The translations under genes and the position numbers were made by a program. From Hyphomicrobiales bacterium (GTDB lineage Bacteria > Pseudomonadota > Alphaproteobacteria > Rhizobiales > Rhizobiaceae), in assembly GCA_900466475.1 (NCBI GenBank), contig UBMI01000023.1, positions 1 through 64,000 on the forward strand: DNA of 64,000 bases, written 5' to 3'. Positions 1-8,409 of the stretch are shown here, piece by piece. Within the stretch, counting starts at the first letter, position 1, and every line of letters begins with the position of its first letter. The notes under the pieces were generated by a model, which had not been told where the DNA came from, ran no database searches, and worked only from the letters and a program-made list of their open reading frames with translations.

Positions 1-812
1 TCGTTGACCAGCGGCAGCCAAGGGGCATCGGCAGGCGATTGCTTCGCCAACGTCTCGAAAGCGCTCCGCGCCTCTTCCGGCTGCCCCCCCTGCTCCATGC
101 TCAAGGCAATGTAGAAACGTGCACGCGGATTGTTCGGCTCTAGGGAGAGAACCTGTTTGAGTTCATCGAGCACCTCTGCCGTCACCGTGCCATTTGAGGT
201 GGCCATGAGCGTTTCCGACAGCCCTTCAAGACGGCGAACATTGGCTCCGTCCAGGCGAAGCGCGGTTCGATACGCCTTTGCCGCGTCATCCACCCGGCCC
301 ATCTTCAGGTAAACCGGAGCGATGATGTCCCATCCCCGCCCGTCCTCGGGGCGCTCGGCGAGATGATTCTCCATCTTCTTCACGAGGATTGCGAGATCCT
401 CGCCCGGCTCCGCGAGCCTCGCCGCCAAAGGACGCGAGGGGATATCAGGAGAACCGAGAGAGACATAAAAAGCGATACTGAGTACGGGCAGGAACACGGC
501 GATCACGTGTTTGAGCCATCTGTCGGAGCGTTGCGGGGTCTGCGCAGGCCGGTCGTTATCGGCCGCCTTGAACAGCCGGCGCGCCGTTTCTGCTTTGGCC
601 AGTTCGTATTGGTCCGGCGAGATACGCCCGAAGGCGATATCCTCGTCGAGTTCCAAAAGCTGGTCGCGATAGACCTTGCCGGCATCCGCTTTGCTGCTCG
701 CTGTCTTCCTCCCCGTTGAAAGCGGATGAAGCAGGATGGCAGTCGCTGCGGTTGTGATTACCGCGAAAAGAACCCAGATCGTCATTGTTGCAGCCATAAT
801 GGCTGAACTCAT
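1..812 (-). CDS. ccmI: c-type cytochrome biogenesis protein CcmI (CycH), partial
   Basis: This gene runs off the left edge; about 270 residues are visible. After a short N-terminus there is a membrane segment (TIWVLFAVITTAATAILL), then a soluble stretch with 'YRDQLLELDEDIAFGRIS', the typical CcmI N-terminal domain. A second membrane segment (VIAVFLPVLSIAFYVSL) leads into a tetratricopeptide-like region with 'GRGWDIIAPVYLKMGRVDDA'. CcmI presents apocytochrome c to the heme ligation machinery (CcmF/H) in the periplasm. It lies just downstream of the response regulator on the same strand, 36 bp away, and is probably followed by ccmEFH outside the window. It would serve the c-type cytochromes encoded nearby (CcoO, CcoP, NorC). 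Start ATG at 812. Confidence 0.88.
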   Translation of the reverse strand, partial: MSSAIMAATMTIWVLFAVITTAATAILLHPLSTGRKTASSKADAGKVYRDQLLELDEDIAFGRISPDQYELAKAETARRLFKAADNDRPAQTPQRSDRWLKHVIAVFLPVLSIAFYVSLGSPDIPSRPLAARLAEPGEDLAILVKKMENHLAERPEDGRGWDIIAPVYLKMGRVDDAAKAYRTALRLDGANVRRLEGLSETLMATSNGTVTAEVLDELKQVLSLEPNNPRARFYIALSMEQGGQPEEARSAFETLAKQSPADAPWLPLVN

Positions 813-848
813 AGCGTCAGCAGCGGACCGGACATTGACGAGGATCAA

Positions 849-1577
849 TTATCTCGATGTTCGTCCCGGTCGACCGGTGAAGACATAACCGACGCCGCGG
901 ACAGACTGAATGAGATCCGGGCTCTTCGGATCATCCTCGATCTTCTTGCGCAAGCGGACGATCTGGGCGTCGATTGCGCGATCAAAGGCTTCGAAATTGC
1001 GGTTTCTCGTCAGATCCATGAGCGTTTCGCGCGAAAGAACCCGGCCGGGATTGCGCACGAAAACAAGAAGCATATCGAACTCGCCCGTCGTCAAGGCAAC
1101 GTCGTCGCCCTGGGGTGAGGTCAGCCGCCTGCGCGACACATCGAGGGACCAGCCTTCGAAGGCGAGCGTTTCGTCTTCTCCCTTGGCAGCACGGGTCGCA
1201 TCCGAGGAGGTGCGGCGTCGCAGGATTGTCCTCAGACGAGCCAGCAGTTCTCTCAGATGAAAGGGCTTGGCGATGTAATCATCGGCACCGACTTCAAGGC
1301 CGACGACCTTGTCCGTGACATCGTCCTGACCGGTCAGCATGAGTACCGGCACATCGGATGTGCTTCGAAGCTCCCGGAGCAGTTCGAGACCATTCTCGCC
1401 GTTCGGGAGCACTAGATCGAGAAAAATTGCCGCGAAAGAGCTCTTGGCAAGTTCGGAACGCATCGCCGCACCGTTTGCGACCGCGTTCACCTTAAATCCG
1501 TTGTCTTCGAAGTAACGCATCAGCATCTGCCTGATCCGCGCGTCATCATCGACCACCAGAATCCTGTCCGGTTCCAT
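849..1577 (-). CDS. OmpR/PhoB-family response regulator (candidate FxkR)
   Basis: This is a 242-residue two-domain regulator. The receiver domain has the acidic pocket DDD (residues 10-12), phosphoacceptor D54 in 'FLDLVLPNG' and K104 in 'IAKPF'. A winged-helix DNA-binding domain follows, ending with 'LIQSVRGVGYVFTGRP'. I chose ATG 1577, preceded by GAGGAC, over an upstream in-frame ATG at 1712 because homology begins there (MEPDRILVV). No histidine kinase is adjacent. In R. etli the hybrid FixL acts through FxkR, an OmpR/PhoB-type regulator of fixK. This orphan lies in the same island as a hybrid FixL and a fixK with a K-box-like repeat, so it is the best local candidate; that link is inference. 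Confidence 0.85.
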   Translation of the reverse strand: MEPDRILVVDDDARIRQMLMRYFEDNGFKVNAVANGAAMRSELAKSSFAAIFLDLVLPNGENGLELLRELRSTSDVPVLMLTGQDDVTDKVVGLEVGADDYIAKPFHLRELLARLRTILRRRTSSDATRAAKGEDETLAFEGWSLDVSRRRLTSPQGDDVALTTGEFDMLLVFVRNPGRVLSRETLMDLTRNRNFEAFDRAIDAQIVRLRKKIEDDPKSPDLIQSVRGVGYVFTGRPGRTSR

Positions 1578-1752
1578 TGTCCTCGTTGAGCTTGTTTCGA
1601 CTTGCCAATCAGATAGCGCAGGAATTCGGCCAGCGCCACCGCTCTCAGCGCCGCATGCGATAGTTCCCAAAGAAACCTGGTGATGACCGCCTGGTAGGAT
1701 TTGTCGCCACAACCTCCAACGTCATGACTTCGGACAGCTGACGCGATTGTCG

Positions 1753-2418
1753 CTAACAGACCTGACGCAGGAGAACGACGTTTTCAATGCGCACAGTTCG
1801 ACCCTTCACGTCGACCCCGCATCTTGCGAGAGCGGCAAATGCCCTGGAAAGGGCCTCCGGCCCAAGCCCGAGTTTTCCAGCCAGAATCTGCTTCTTGTAC
1901 GGATGATGGAATGTCGCCTGAAGAGCCGCTTCCGGGCACTGCCGCAACAGGAAATTCGCCACACGTTGGATCGCAGTATGCAAACGGTCGCCAGCAATGC
2001 CATCGAAAGCTTCAAGAAGGTGGCGGGCCGATATCTTCAGCAGGTTGCGCTGGAGTTGCGGGCATTTGTCGGCCAATGCCCGCAGCGCCGCAGCTTCGAA
2101 CAGCACGAGATCGCTCAGGGCGCCGGCACATGCGCCGTGCGCATAGTTACCGCCGAGCACAATGACATATTCGGCGATGAAGTCGCCTGGTTCGCAGACG
2201 CGGATATCCGCATCACGCCCGCTCGATTCGGTTCGTGTCAGCCTGACAACGCCGCTTGCGACATAGACGACGTGGATGCCGGGCTCACCTTCCGAGAGAA
2301 TCTCTTCGCCCAGCACATAGGTGCGCCGGCGAGCGAGGGCCGCAAGTCGTCTCGCGGTATCCTCGTTCAGCCCATGAAACAGGTCTGACCGCAAAAGCCG
2401 CTCGTTGTTAGAAAGCAT
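1753..2418 (-). CDS. Crp/Fnr-family transcriptional regulator
   Basis: A 221-residue protein with a cyclic-nucleotide-binding-like N-terminal barrel ('GEEILSEGEPGIHVVYVASGVVRL') and a C-terminal helix-turn-helix 'KQILAGKLGLGPEALSRAFAAL'. The recognition helix carries the E..SR signature that reads TTGA-type half sites. It lacks the N-terminal cysteine cluster of FNR/FnrN, so it should not bind an oxygen-sensing Fe-S cluster. ATG 2418 is preceded by AAAAGGA; an in-frame ATG at 2445 overlaps the ccoS stop and is less likely. It is the last gene of the ccoGHIS operon. Agrobacterium has a Crp/Fnr gene of comparable position (sinR), but I cannot confirm orthology. Confidence 0.87.
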   Translation of the reverse strand: MLSNNERLLRSDLFHGLNEDTARRLAALARRRTYVLGEEILSEGEPGIHVVYVASGVVRLTRTESSGRDADIRVCEPGDFIAEYVIVLGGNYAHGACAGALSDLVLFEAAALRALADKCPQLQRNLLKISARHLLEAFDGIAGDRLHTAIQRVANFLLRQCPEAALQATFHHPYKKQILAGKLGLGPEALSRAFAALARCGVDVKGRTVRIENVVLLRQVC

Positions 2419-2441
2419 CGGTCCTTTTCCGGCTGATGCTA

Positions 2442-2600
2442 TCATGTAGCGGTCGAATCGGAATCATCATCGGAAATCACCCGCCAGGAAGCGCCCTCCA
2501 GATCGTCATACTGACCGCTCTTCAGGGACCAGAGGAACGCCGCCAACCCGAGGCCGCCCATGAAAAGTGCAATCGGAATCAGATAGATGAGCATATTCAT
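2442..2600 (-). CDS. ccoS: cbb3-type oxidase assembly protein CcoS (FixS)
   Basis: A 52-residue protein, short but typical of CcoS/FixS. It has one N-terminal membrane helix (MNMLIYLIPIALFMGGLGLA), then 'AFLWSLKSGQYDDLEGASWR', the family signature, and an acidic tail (SDDDSDS). The start ATG overlaps the ccoI stop by ATGA, indicating translational coupling. CcoS is needed for heme and copper insertion into cbb3 oxidase. Confidence 0.93.
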   Translation of the reverse strand: MNMLIYLIPIALFMGGLGLAAFLWSLKSGQYDDLEGASWRVISDDDSDSTAT

Positions 2601-4879
2601 GCGGCTTTGACCTCCTGATCGTGGATCGGCCTCTGCAAAGCCGGCGAAGAAGCGTTTCGTGCCGTAAAAGCGTTGAGACGCAGGGCATTGGTGACGACGA
2701 TGATCGAAGAGGTTGACATCGCCACGGCAGCAATCAGCGGCGTCGCGAGGCCGGCGATCGCGATCGGTACGGCCAGGACGTTATAGCCGATCGCGAGTGC
2801 GAAATTCTGCCGGATGAGCGCGGCCGAGCGTCGGGCGATCCGGATCGCATCGGGCACGGCATCGAGTCTCTCGTTGAAGAAGACGAGGTCGGCCGCCTGG
2901 CGTCCTATGTCGGAAGCGCTGGACGGCGCCATCGAAACATGGGCTGCGGCGAGCGCAGGCGCGTCATTAATGCCGTCGCCGACCATCAGGACGCGCCGTC
3001 CCGCCTCTCGCAGGGCCTCGCAGGCCTCCACTTTCTGCTTCGGGGTCAATGCGCCAAGGGCGCGATCGACGCCGAGGCTGCGCGCCGTGCTTTCGACGAC
3101 GGATTGGCGGTCCCCGGAAAAAATCAGCGTCTGGAAACCGGCCGATTCCAGATCGGCGACCGCCTCGGCCGCGCCCGGACGAAGCGTGTCATCGAAGAAG
3201 AAGCGGGCCAGCACCACCCCGTTTGCCGAAAGCACGACTTCGGACAGCGGACTGTCTGATGTCGCGATCTCGGCCTCGCCGCAGGCGAAGGATGCGTTTC
3301 CGAGCCTGTAGACGATATCGCCGCGTGAGGCTTCGAGACCGCCGCCTGCGACCTCTGTCACGCGATCGAATTGCTCCGCCATGACCGCCTGGCGGGCGAG
3401 CGACTGCGAGAGCGGATGCCTGGAATGCAGAGCAAGTCCCGCGGCGATCGCAATGTTCTTAACATTGTCGGCCTCGGTCCGCATGAGCCTCGGTTGCCCG
3501 AGCGTCAGCGTGCCCGTCTTGTCGAAGGCGACGGCGTCGACCTCGGCGAGCCGCTCGAGCGCCGAACCGTCCTTGACCATGACGCCCCTGCGAAAGAGCT
3601 CGCCGGCTGCGACGACCTGCACGACCGGGACGGCCAGTCCGAGGGCGCATGGGCAGGTAATGATGAGCACGGCAACGCCGACGAGCATCGCCTGCTTCCA
3701 GTCCCCGCCGATGATGCCCCAGCCCAGAAATGACACCAGCGCAAGCAGGTGCACGGCGGGCGAATAAAGTGCTGCGGCCCTGTCGGCGATCCGCCGGTAA
3801 CGCGCCCGTCCGCCTTCCGCAGCCTCCATCAGGCCGATGATCTCGGCAAGCAGCGAGTTGCGTGCCAGCTTCGTTGTGCGCACGATGAGCGAGCCTGTCA
3901 GGTTCATGGCCCCGGAATGGACATCCGTTCCCGGTTTTACGGCTACCGGGCTGCTCTCACCCGTCACGATCGACAGGTCGAGATCGCTCTCGCCGCTGGC
4001 GACGATACCGTCGACCGGGATGCGGTCGCCGGCCGCCACGGCAAACTCGTCGCCGACGGCGATCTCCTCAACCGCCACGTAGCGTCTCGACCCATCGGCC
4101 GCCAGCACCAACGCCCCGCGCGGAGCAAGCCGCGCCAGCCCGTTGATCGCTGCGCGCGCCTTCTCGCGCATGACGTGGTCGAGGGTCCGGCCGATCAGAA
4201 GGAAGAACAGCAGTGATACGGTCGCATCGAACCAGGCATGCTCGCCATGATGCATCGTCTCCCAGAGCGAAACCGCATAGGAGAGCGTCACGGCGAGTGA
4301 GATAGGCACATCCATGTTCGTGCGCCCGCGCTTCAACGCGTTCCAGGCCGATTGAAAGAAGAACCGGCCGGAATAGACGAGCGCAGGCGCTGCGATCATC
4401 GCCGAGATCCAATGGAACATGTCACGCGTCGCGGCATCCGCGCCCGACCAGACAGATACGGAGAGAAGCATGATGTTTGTCGCGGCAAAACCCGCGACCC
4501 CGACCGCAAGGAGAAGCTGGTTCCGTGTCTTGTCGCTTTCCGGCGCAAGCGGCGTGAAGAGATGGACCCTGTATCCGGTCGCGCTGATCGCGGCAGTGAT
4601 GCCGGTCGGATCGACCGGTTTGTTGTCCATCTCCTCGGCATAGACGCAGCTCACACGCCTGGAGGTGAGGTTCACCCTGGCCTTGCGCACATAGGGCAGG
4701 CCCGACAGAGCCCGCTCGATGGTCGATATGCAGGCGCCGCAATGGACGTCAGGCACGCTGAGATCGAGCTGACGAAGGCCTCCGCCGAGCGCATGGCTTA
4801 CAAGTCCGATCTCCTCGGCGCTGAAGGCGGTCGTGCTCATCGCCAGGACGCCGTCCGCATTCATGGTGCAGCAGGTCAT
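2597..4879 (-). CDS. ccoI: copper-translocating P1B-type ATPase CcoI (FixI)
   Basis: 760 residues, the usual FixI/CcoI length. In order: a heavy-metal-binding domain with 'VHCGACIS', transmembrane helices, the actuator loop 'TGES', the ion-channel motif 'CPC' in 'ITCPCALG', the phosphorylation motif DKTGT, an 'HP' nucleotide-binding motif in 'HSRHPLSQS', and 'GDGINDAPAL' of the hinge. CcoI exports Cu(I) for the CuB centre of cbb3 oxidase rather than for copper resistance. Its start overlaps the ccoH stop (ATGA) and its stop overlaps ccoS. Confidence 0.95.
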   Translation of the reverse strand: MTCCTMNADGVLAMSTTAFSAEEIGLVSHALGGGLRQLDLSVPDVHCGACISTIERALSGLPYVRKARVNLTSRRVSCVYAEEMDNKPVDPTGITAAISATGYRVHLFTPLAPESDKTRNQLLLAVGVAGFAATNIMLLSVSVWSGADAATRDMFHWISAMIAAPALVYSGRFFFQSAWNALKRGRTNMDVPISLAVTLSYAVSLWETMHHGEHAWFDATVSLLFFLLIGRTLDHVMREKARAAINGLARLAPRGALVLAADGSRRYVAVEEIAVGDEFAVAAGDRIPVDGIVASGESDLDLSIVTGESSPVAVKPGTDVHSGAMNLTGSLIVRTTKLARNSLLAEIIGLMEAAEGGRARYRRIADRAAALYSPAVHLLALVSFLGWGIIGGDWKQAMLVGVAVLIITCPCALGLAVPVVQVVAAGELFRRGVMVKDGSALERLAEVDAVAFDKTGTLTLGQPRLMRTEADNVKNIAIAAGLALHSRHPLSQSLARQAVMAEQFDRVTEVAGGGLEASRGDIVYRLGNASFACGEAEIATSDSPLSEVVLSANGVVLARFFFDDTLRPGAAEAVADLESAGFQTLIFSGDRQSVVESTARSLGVDRALGALTPKQKVEACEALREAGRRVLMVGDGINDAPALAAAHVSMAPSSASDIGRQAADLVFFNERLDAVPDAIRIARRSAALIRQNFALAIGYNVLAVPIAIAGLATPLIAAVAMSTSSIIVVTNALRLNAFTARNASSPALQRPIHDQEVKAA

Positions 4880-5361
4880 TGGCCGAACTCCGCAGTGTCG
4901 ATGCGCACGGCCTCGTGCATGACGATCTCGCCGCTGCGGCGCGAGGTGACCTCGACGATCCAGTCGCCTTCGGCGATTACGTGATCCGCCTCGAACCGCC
5001 CTTCCGAAAGTTTGATCAACGCAACCCGAAAATCTTCATGATCGCCGACCGGCCGCTTGAAGTTGGCCACGACGTCGTCGACAACAGCCGGCGAGCCGTC
5101 CCTGTTGCTGATGTCATAATGGATTTCGCCGCTCTTCAGCGAAAGCCTGCCAGCGATCCCGGAGGCAGCCATCGCCTTCATGGCGGCGGCCTTCTCGTTG
5201 AATTCCTGGCTGGCGACATAGGTGTTTTCGACCACGAGCCCGCTCCAGCTCGACGAGGCGTACCAGGCCATCGTAAAGTTGACGGCAATGATCACTCCGA
5301 AGAAGGCACAGGTCGTCAGCAACATATGCCTGCCGGTAAATCCTTGCGTACGGGTGTTCAT
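4876..5361 (-). CDS. ccoH: FixH/CcoH cbb3 oxidase assembly protein
   Basis: A 161-residue membrane-anchored protein. One N-terminal transmembrane helix (MLLTTCAFFGVIIAVNFTMAW) is followed by 'YASSSWSGLVVENTYVASQEFN', the characteristic FixH segment, and a periplasmic beta-rich domain. It is required for stable assembly of cbb3 oxidase. Four-base ATGA overlaps join it to ccoG upstream and ccoI downstream. Confidence 0.93.
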   Translation of the reverse strand: MNTRTQGFTGRHMLLTTCAFFGVIIAVNFTMAWYASSSWSGLVVENTYVASQEFNEKAAAMKAMAASGIAGRLSLKSGEIHYDISNRDGSPAVVDDVVANFKRPVGDHEDFRVALIKLSEGRFEADHVIAEGDWIVEVTSRRSGEIVMHEAVRIDTAEFGQ

Positions 5362-6926
5362 CTGACATCTCCTGGGGCGTTGAACGCGGCGCGATAGATC
5401 GCGCGGTCGGCATGGCCGGCATCTTCGATCGTAAAGAGGAATTCGTTGATCGCGTCGCCCGTCGGCTTGCGGGTGACGAACACCTTGAGTGTCGTCGCTG
5501 CGTCGGGCGCGGCATCGATCATGAACCGACGTCCCTCCTCCTTGCCAAGCTCGGGGATCCGCATCGTCGCGCCATCGATGCCCGACAGGGTCAGCTCGAT
5601 CGTTCGCGGTTTGGGGACCATGTTGAGGACGCGCAGCGTATATCCGTTGCGGATCGATCCGTCGCTTTCCAGCACGTATTGCGGATTGCGGTCATGGACG
5701 ACATTGAGCTCCAGCCGTTCGCGCATCGACAGGTGCACGAGCATGGCAATGCCGATGCAGGTCCAGACGCCCGCGTAAAAGACGACGCGCGGTCGGAAGA
5801 TGATACGCCAGTTGAAGTGGCGAATGCCGTCGACAAAGGAACCATCCGGATTTCTGACGCGCGCCGGCTGGACCGGCGTCCTGCCTGCGTCGGTGGCGAT
5901 GTTCATGTTGCTCGCATATTCGCTGAGCGTCGCATAGGCTATCAGGCCGCGCGGTTTGCCGATCTTGTCCATGACATTGTCGCAAGCATCGATGCAGAGC
6001 GCGCAGGTGATGCACTCCATCTGCTGGCCATCGCGGATGTCGATGCCCATCGGACAGACCGCAACGCAGGCATTGCAGTCGACGCAGTCACCGACGGGCT
6101 GTCCCTCCGCCTGCGTCTTCTTGGCATGGCGCGAGCGCTGCTCACCCCGCCAGTCGTTATAGGTCACGACCAGCGAGTTCTCATCGAGCATGGCGCCCTG
6201 TATGCGCGGCCAGGGGCACATGTAGGTGCAGACCTGTTCGCGCAGGAGCCCGCCAAAGACGTAGGTGGTCGACGTCAGAATGGCGACCGTGGCGTAGGCG
6301 ACGGCCGGAGCCTGCCCGGTGAAGAGCCCTTTGACGAGCGTCGGCGCGTCGGCGAAATAGAATACCCACGCGCCGCCGGTGAGAACGCCGATGACAAGCC
6401 AGGTCGCATGCTTGAGCAGGCGCTTGCGAAGCTTGTCGAACGTCCACGGCCCGGCGTCCAGTTTCATTCTGGCATTGCGGTCGCCTTCGATGGCGCGCTC
6501 GACGACAAGAAAGAGGTCGACCCAGACCGTCTGCGGACAGGCATAACCGCACCAGGCGCGGCCGACTGCCGAGGTGACCAGAAACAGGCCGAACCCAGCC
6601 ATGACCAGCAACCCGGCGACATAGTAGAATTCCTGCGGCCAGATCTCGATGAAGAAGAAAAAGAAGCGGCGCGACGACAGGTCGATCAGGATAGCCTGGT
6701 CGGACGCATAAGGTCCGCGATCCCAGCGGATCCAGGGCGCAAGATAGTAGATCGCGAGCGTGATCAGCATCACGATCCACTTGAACCGGCGAAAATGTCC
6801 TTGAACCCTCTTGGGAAAGACCTTCTTGCGAGCCGCATAAAGCGGCTGACGGTTGCGCCGGGCGTTGACCGGCTCCGCATTGACGCGTTCCACTAATTTG
6901 GGATCGGGTGCTGTGTAGAGGTTCAT
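5358..6926 (-). CDS. ccoG: FixG/CcoG, membrane polyferredoxin for cbb3 oxidase assembly
   Basis: 522 residues with several membrane helices. Motifs: 'RAWCGYACPQTVW' and 'CTYMCPWPRIQGAML', then a ferredoxin-like pair 'CVDCNACVAVCPMGIDIRDG' and 'CITCALCIDACDNVM' that should bind two [4Fe-4S] clusters. The C-terminal third is a periplasmic Ig-like domain. CcoG reduces Cu(II) for delivery to cbb3 oxidase. I take ATG 6926 (MNLYTAPDP) over an upstream in-frame ATG at 6977, because a FixK/FNR box lies at 6980-6993 and would abut the longer start. Confidence 0.94.
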   Translation of the reverse strand: MNLYTAPDPKLVERVNAEPVNARRNRQPLYAARKKVFPKRVQGHFRRFKWIVMLITLAIYYLAPWIRWDRGPYASDQAILIDLSSRRFFFFFIEIWPQEFYYVAGLLVMAGFGLFLVTSAVGRAWCGYACPQTVWVDLFLVVERAIEGDRNARMKLDAGPWTFDKLRKRLLKHATWLVIGVLTGGAWVFYFADAPTLVKGLFTGQAPAVAYATVAILTSTTYVFGGLLREQVCTYMCPWPRIQGAMLDENSLVVTYNDWRGEQRSRHAKKTQAEGQPVGDCVDCNACVAVCPMGIDIRDGQQMECITCALCIDACDNVMDKIGKPRGLIAYATLSEYASNMNIATDAGRTPVQPARVRNPDGSFVDGIRHFNWRIIFRPRVVFYAGVWTCIGIAMLVHLSMRERLELNVVHDRNPQYVLESDGSIRNGYTLRVLNMVPKPRTIELTLSGIDGATMRIPELGKEEGRRFMIDAAPDAATTLKVFVTRKPTGDAINEFLFTIEDAGHADRAIYRAAFNAPGDVR

Positions 6927-6979
6927 GGGCCTGTTCCGATTTGTGACTGCCCTTCTCCTCCGTTTCCAGCTGACCATCC

Positions 6980-6993
6980 TTGATTCATATCAA
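6980..6993. promoter_or_regulatory. FixK/FNR box upstream of ccoGHIS
   Basis: TTGAT-TCAT-ATCAA, a perfect dyad matching the FNR/FixK consensus. Its centre is about 60 bp upstream of the ccoG start, suitable for a class II (-41.5) activator site. Confidence 0.85.
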
Positions 6994-7102
6994 GAACGTG
7001 GTTTGCACGGCACATACGCTGCGCAGGCAGGATGCGGCCCTGAAAGAGCCCGGCAATCGACAGGCATAGGCGGTTGCGTCCGATCGCTCCTTGCGCTTGG
7101 TC

Positions 7103-7139
7103 AAAGAAAAGGGCCGCGCCCGGGAGAGGGGGCACGGCC
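7103..7139 (-). terminator. intrinsic terminator, minus strand
   Basis: On the minus strand, GGCCGTGCCC and GGGCGCGGCC (plus-strand 7130-7139 and 7112-7121) form a 10-bp stem with one G-U pair and an 8-nt loop, followed by CTTTTCTTT. It ends transcription coming from ccoNOQP and/or from the FNR-like box at 7211. Confidence 0.8.
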
Positions 7140-7176
7140 TGGAGGACAACGGGGAGAAGCCGCTGGGACGTCCTCG
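7103..7176 (-). ncRNA. putative small RNA between ccoP and ccoG
   Basis: The 457-bp gap between ccoP and ccoG holds no convincing protein gene. It has an FNR-like dyad at 7211-7224 and, about 75-105 bp downstream on the minus strand, a strong intrinsic terminator. A class II activated promoter would start near 7176 and yield a transcript of roughly 70-75 nt. The predicted RNA has unpaired pyrimidine-rich stretches (TTCTCCCC, GTCCTCC) resembling anti-Shine-Dalgarno seeds of alphaproteobacterial sRNAs. Start and existence are inferred; an extended ccoNOQP 3' UTR is the alternative. Confidence 0.35.
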
Positions 7177-7210
7177 TTTGCAGATTTAGCGGCTGGTCGG
7201 GTTGTGATCT

Positions 7211-7224
7211 TTGAGGCAGATCAA
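7211..7224. promoter_or_regulatory. FNR-like box with no adjacent gene
   Basis: TTGAG-GCAG-ATCAA, one mismatch from a symmetric FNR/FixK dyad. It lies in the ccoP-ccoG gap, upstream (minus strand) of the terminator at 7103-7139. Confidence 0.55.
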
Positions 7225-7383
7225 ACTTACGATCGAACTGCCGATCTTTGCGGGATCTTCCTGTTCGCAGGACGGTGGTGCGGACCTTGCCCGCATCGAC
7301 ACACGCGAGCGGATCACCGCACGCGGGGTGCCATAGAGTTCAAGGAGCGCATTATGGTCATGGTTCGTCATCGTGCAGGCTCC

Positions 7384-8247
7384 TTATTGGCCGCCGCCGA
7401 GAGAGTGGACGAAGACGGTGAGTTCCTTGACGGTCGTGTCTCCAAGGCGCGCGGACCAGGCCGGCATGACGCCATGTTTTGGAGCTGCTACCTGTCTGAT
7501 GATGGCGTCCTCACCCCTGCCCTTCAGCCAGATGGCATCGGCAAGATCCGGTGCGCCCATCTCCGCCTTGCCCCTGGCATCCTCGCCGTGACAGGCCGCA
7601 CAATTGTCCAGGAATACCTGCTTGCCGGGTTCCACTAGCCCTTCGTCGGATGGCTTGTTCGTCAGGCTCCATACATAGGCTGCGACCTGGCGGATCTGAT
7701 CCTTGTCGATCATGTCTGCGAAAGCAGGCATTTCGGAGACATGCGTGTCCGTGTCGCCGTCGAAGCGGATGCCATGGGCGATCGTCGTCTGAATGGAATC
7801 AAGGTCACCACCCCAGAGCCAATCATCGTCGTTGAGGTTCGGGAAGCCGGGTCCACCGCTCGCACCGGAACCGTGGCACGGCGCGCAATTCACCTTGAAG
7901 GCGGAGGCGCCGCCGGCGATCGCGAATTCGCGAAGCGCCGGGTCGGCATCGATTTCCTGGACGGTCTTGGCGGCGATCATGTCGTGAAACTTCGTCTGCG
8001 AGGCCTTGGCCAGATCAAGGTCTTGCTGCAGTTCGGCGCGGCTCGAAAAACCAAAATAGCCCTTGGTGGCTGATGTGATCATGGGAATGGCCGGATAGGC
8101 GATCGCATAGCCTATTGCCCACAGGATCGTCGCATAGAAGGTCCAGACCCACCATCGTGGCATTGGATTGTTCAATTCACGGATCCCGTCCCATTCATGG
8201 CCGGTGGTTTCGACGCCGCTGATTTCATCGATATGTTTTTCCGACAT
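7384..8247 (-). CDS. ccoP: cbb3-type cytochrome c oxidase subunit CcoP (diheme)
   Basis: 287 residues. The N-terminal signature 'HEWDGIRELNNPMPRWWVW' leads into one membrane helix. Two periplasmic cytochrome c domains follow, with heme motifs CAPCH and CAACH and distal methionines in 'SEMPAFADM' and 'GVMPAWSARL'. CcoP passes electrons to CcoO and CcoN. Last gene of ccoNOQP. Confidence 0.96.
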   Translation of the reverse strand: MSEKHIDEISGVETTGHEWDGIRELNNPMPRWWVWTFYATILWAIGYAIAYPAIPMITSATKGYFGFSSRAELQQDLDLAKASQTKFHDMIAAKTVQEIDADPALREFAIAGGASAFKVNCAPCHGSGASGGPGFPNLNDDDWLWGGDLDSIQTTIAHGIRFDGDTDTHVSEMPAFADMIDKDQIRQVAAYVWSLTNKPSDEGLVEPGKQVFLDNCAACHGEDARGKAEMGAPDLADAIWLKGRGEDAIIRQVAAPKHGVMPAWSARLGDTTVKELTVFVHSLGGGQ

Positions 8248-8248
8248 C

Positions 8249-8401
8249 TCAATCGTCCTTCAAAGGAATATTGGCGGCATCCTTGGCGGCCTGTTTGCCG
8301 CCGGGACGGAGCGTGAAAATCACCGCTCCGATAAAGAAGGCCGTCATTGCCAGCAGGCCCCAGCTGTCGGCGAAGTGCCGCATTGCGGTGTAGGTTTCCA
8401 T
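8249..8401 (-). CDS. ccoQ: cbb3-type oxidase small subunit CcoQ
   Basis: A 50-residue protein between ccoO and ccoP: short N-terminus (METYTAMRHFADSW), one membrane helix (GLLAMTAFFIGAVIFTL) and a charged tail (RPGGKQAAKDAAN). This is the typical CcoQ/FixQ layout. The stop lies one base from the ccoP start. Confidence 0.93.
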   Translation of the reverse strand: METYTAMRHFADSWGLLAMTAFFIGAVIFTLRPGGKQAAKDAANIPLKDD

Positions 8402-8409
8402 GTTTCACC

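Noticed and set aside
7186..7371. A 61-residue minus-strand frame in the ccoP-ccoG gap.
   Set aside because: It contains the FNR-like box within its sequence, has no RBS and no conserved pattern; a non-coding reading is preferred.
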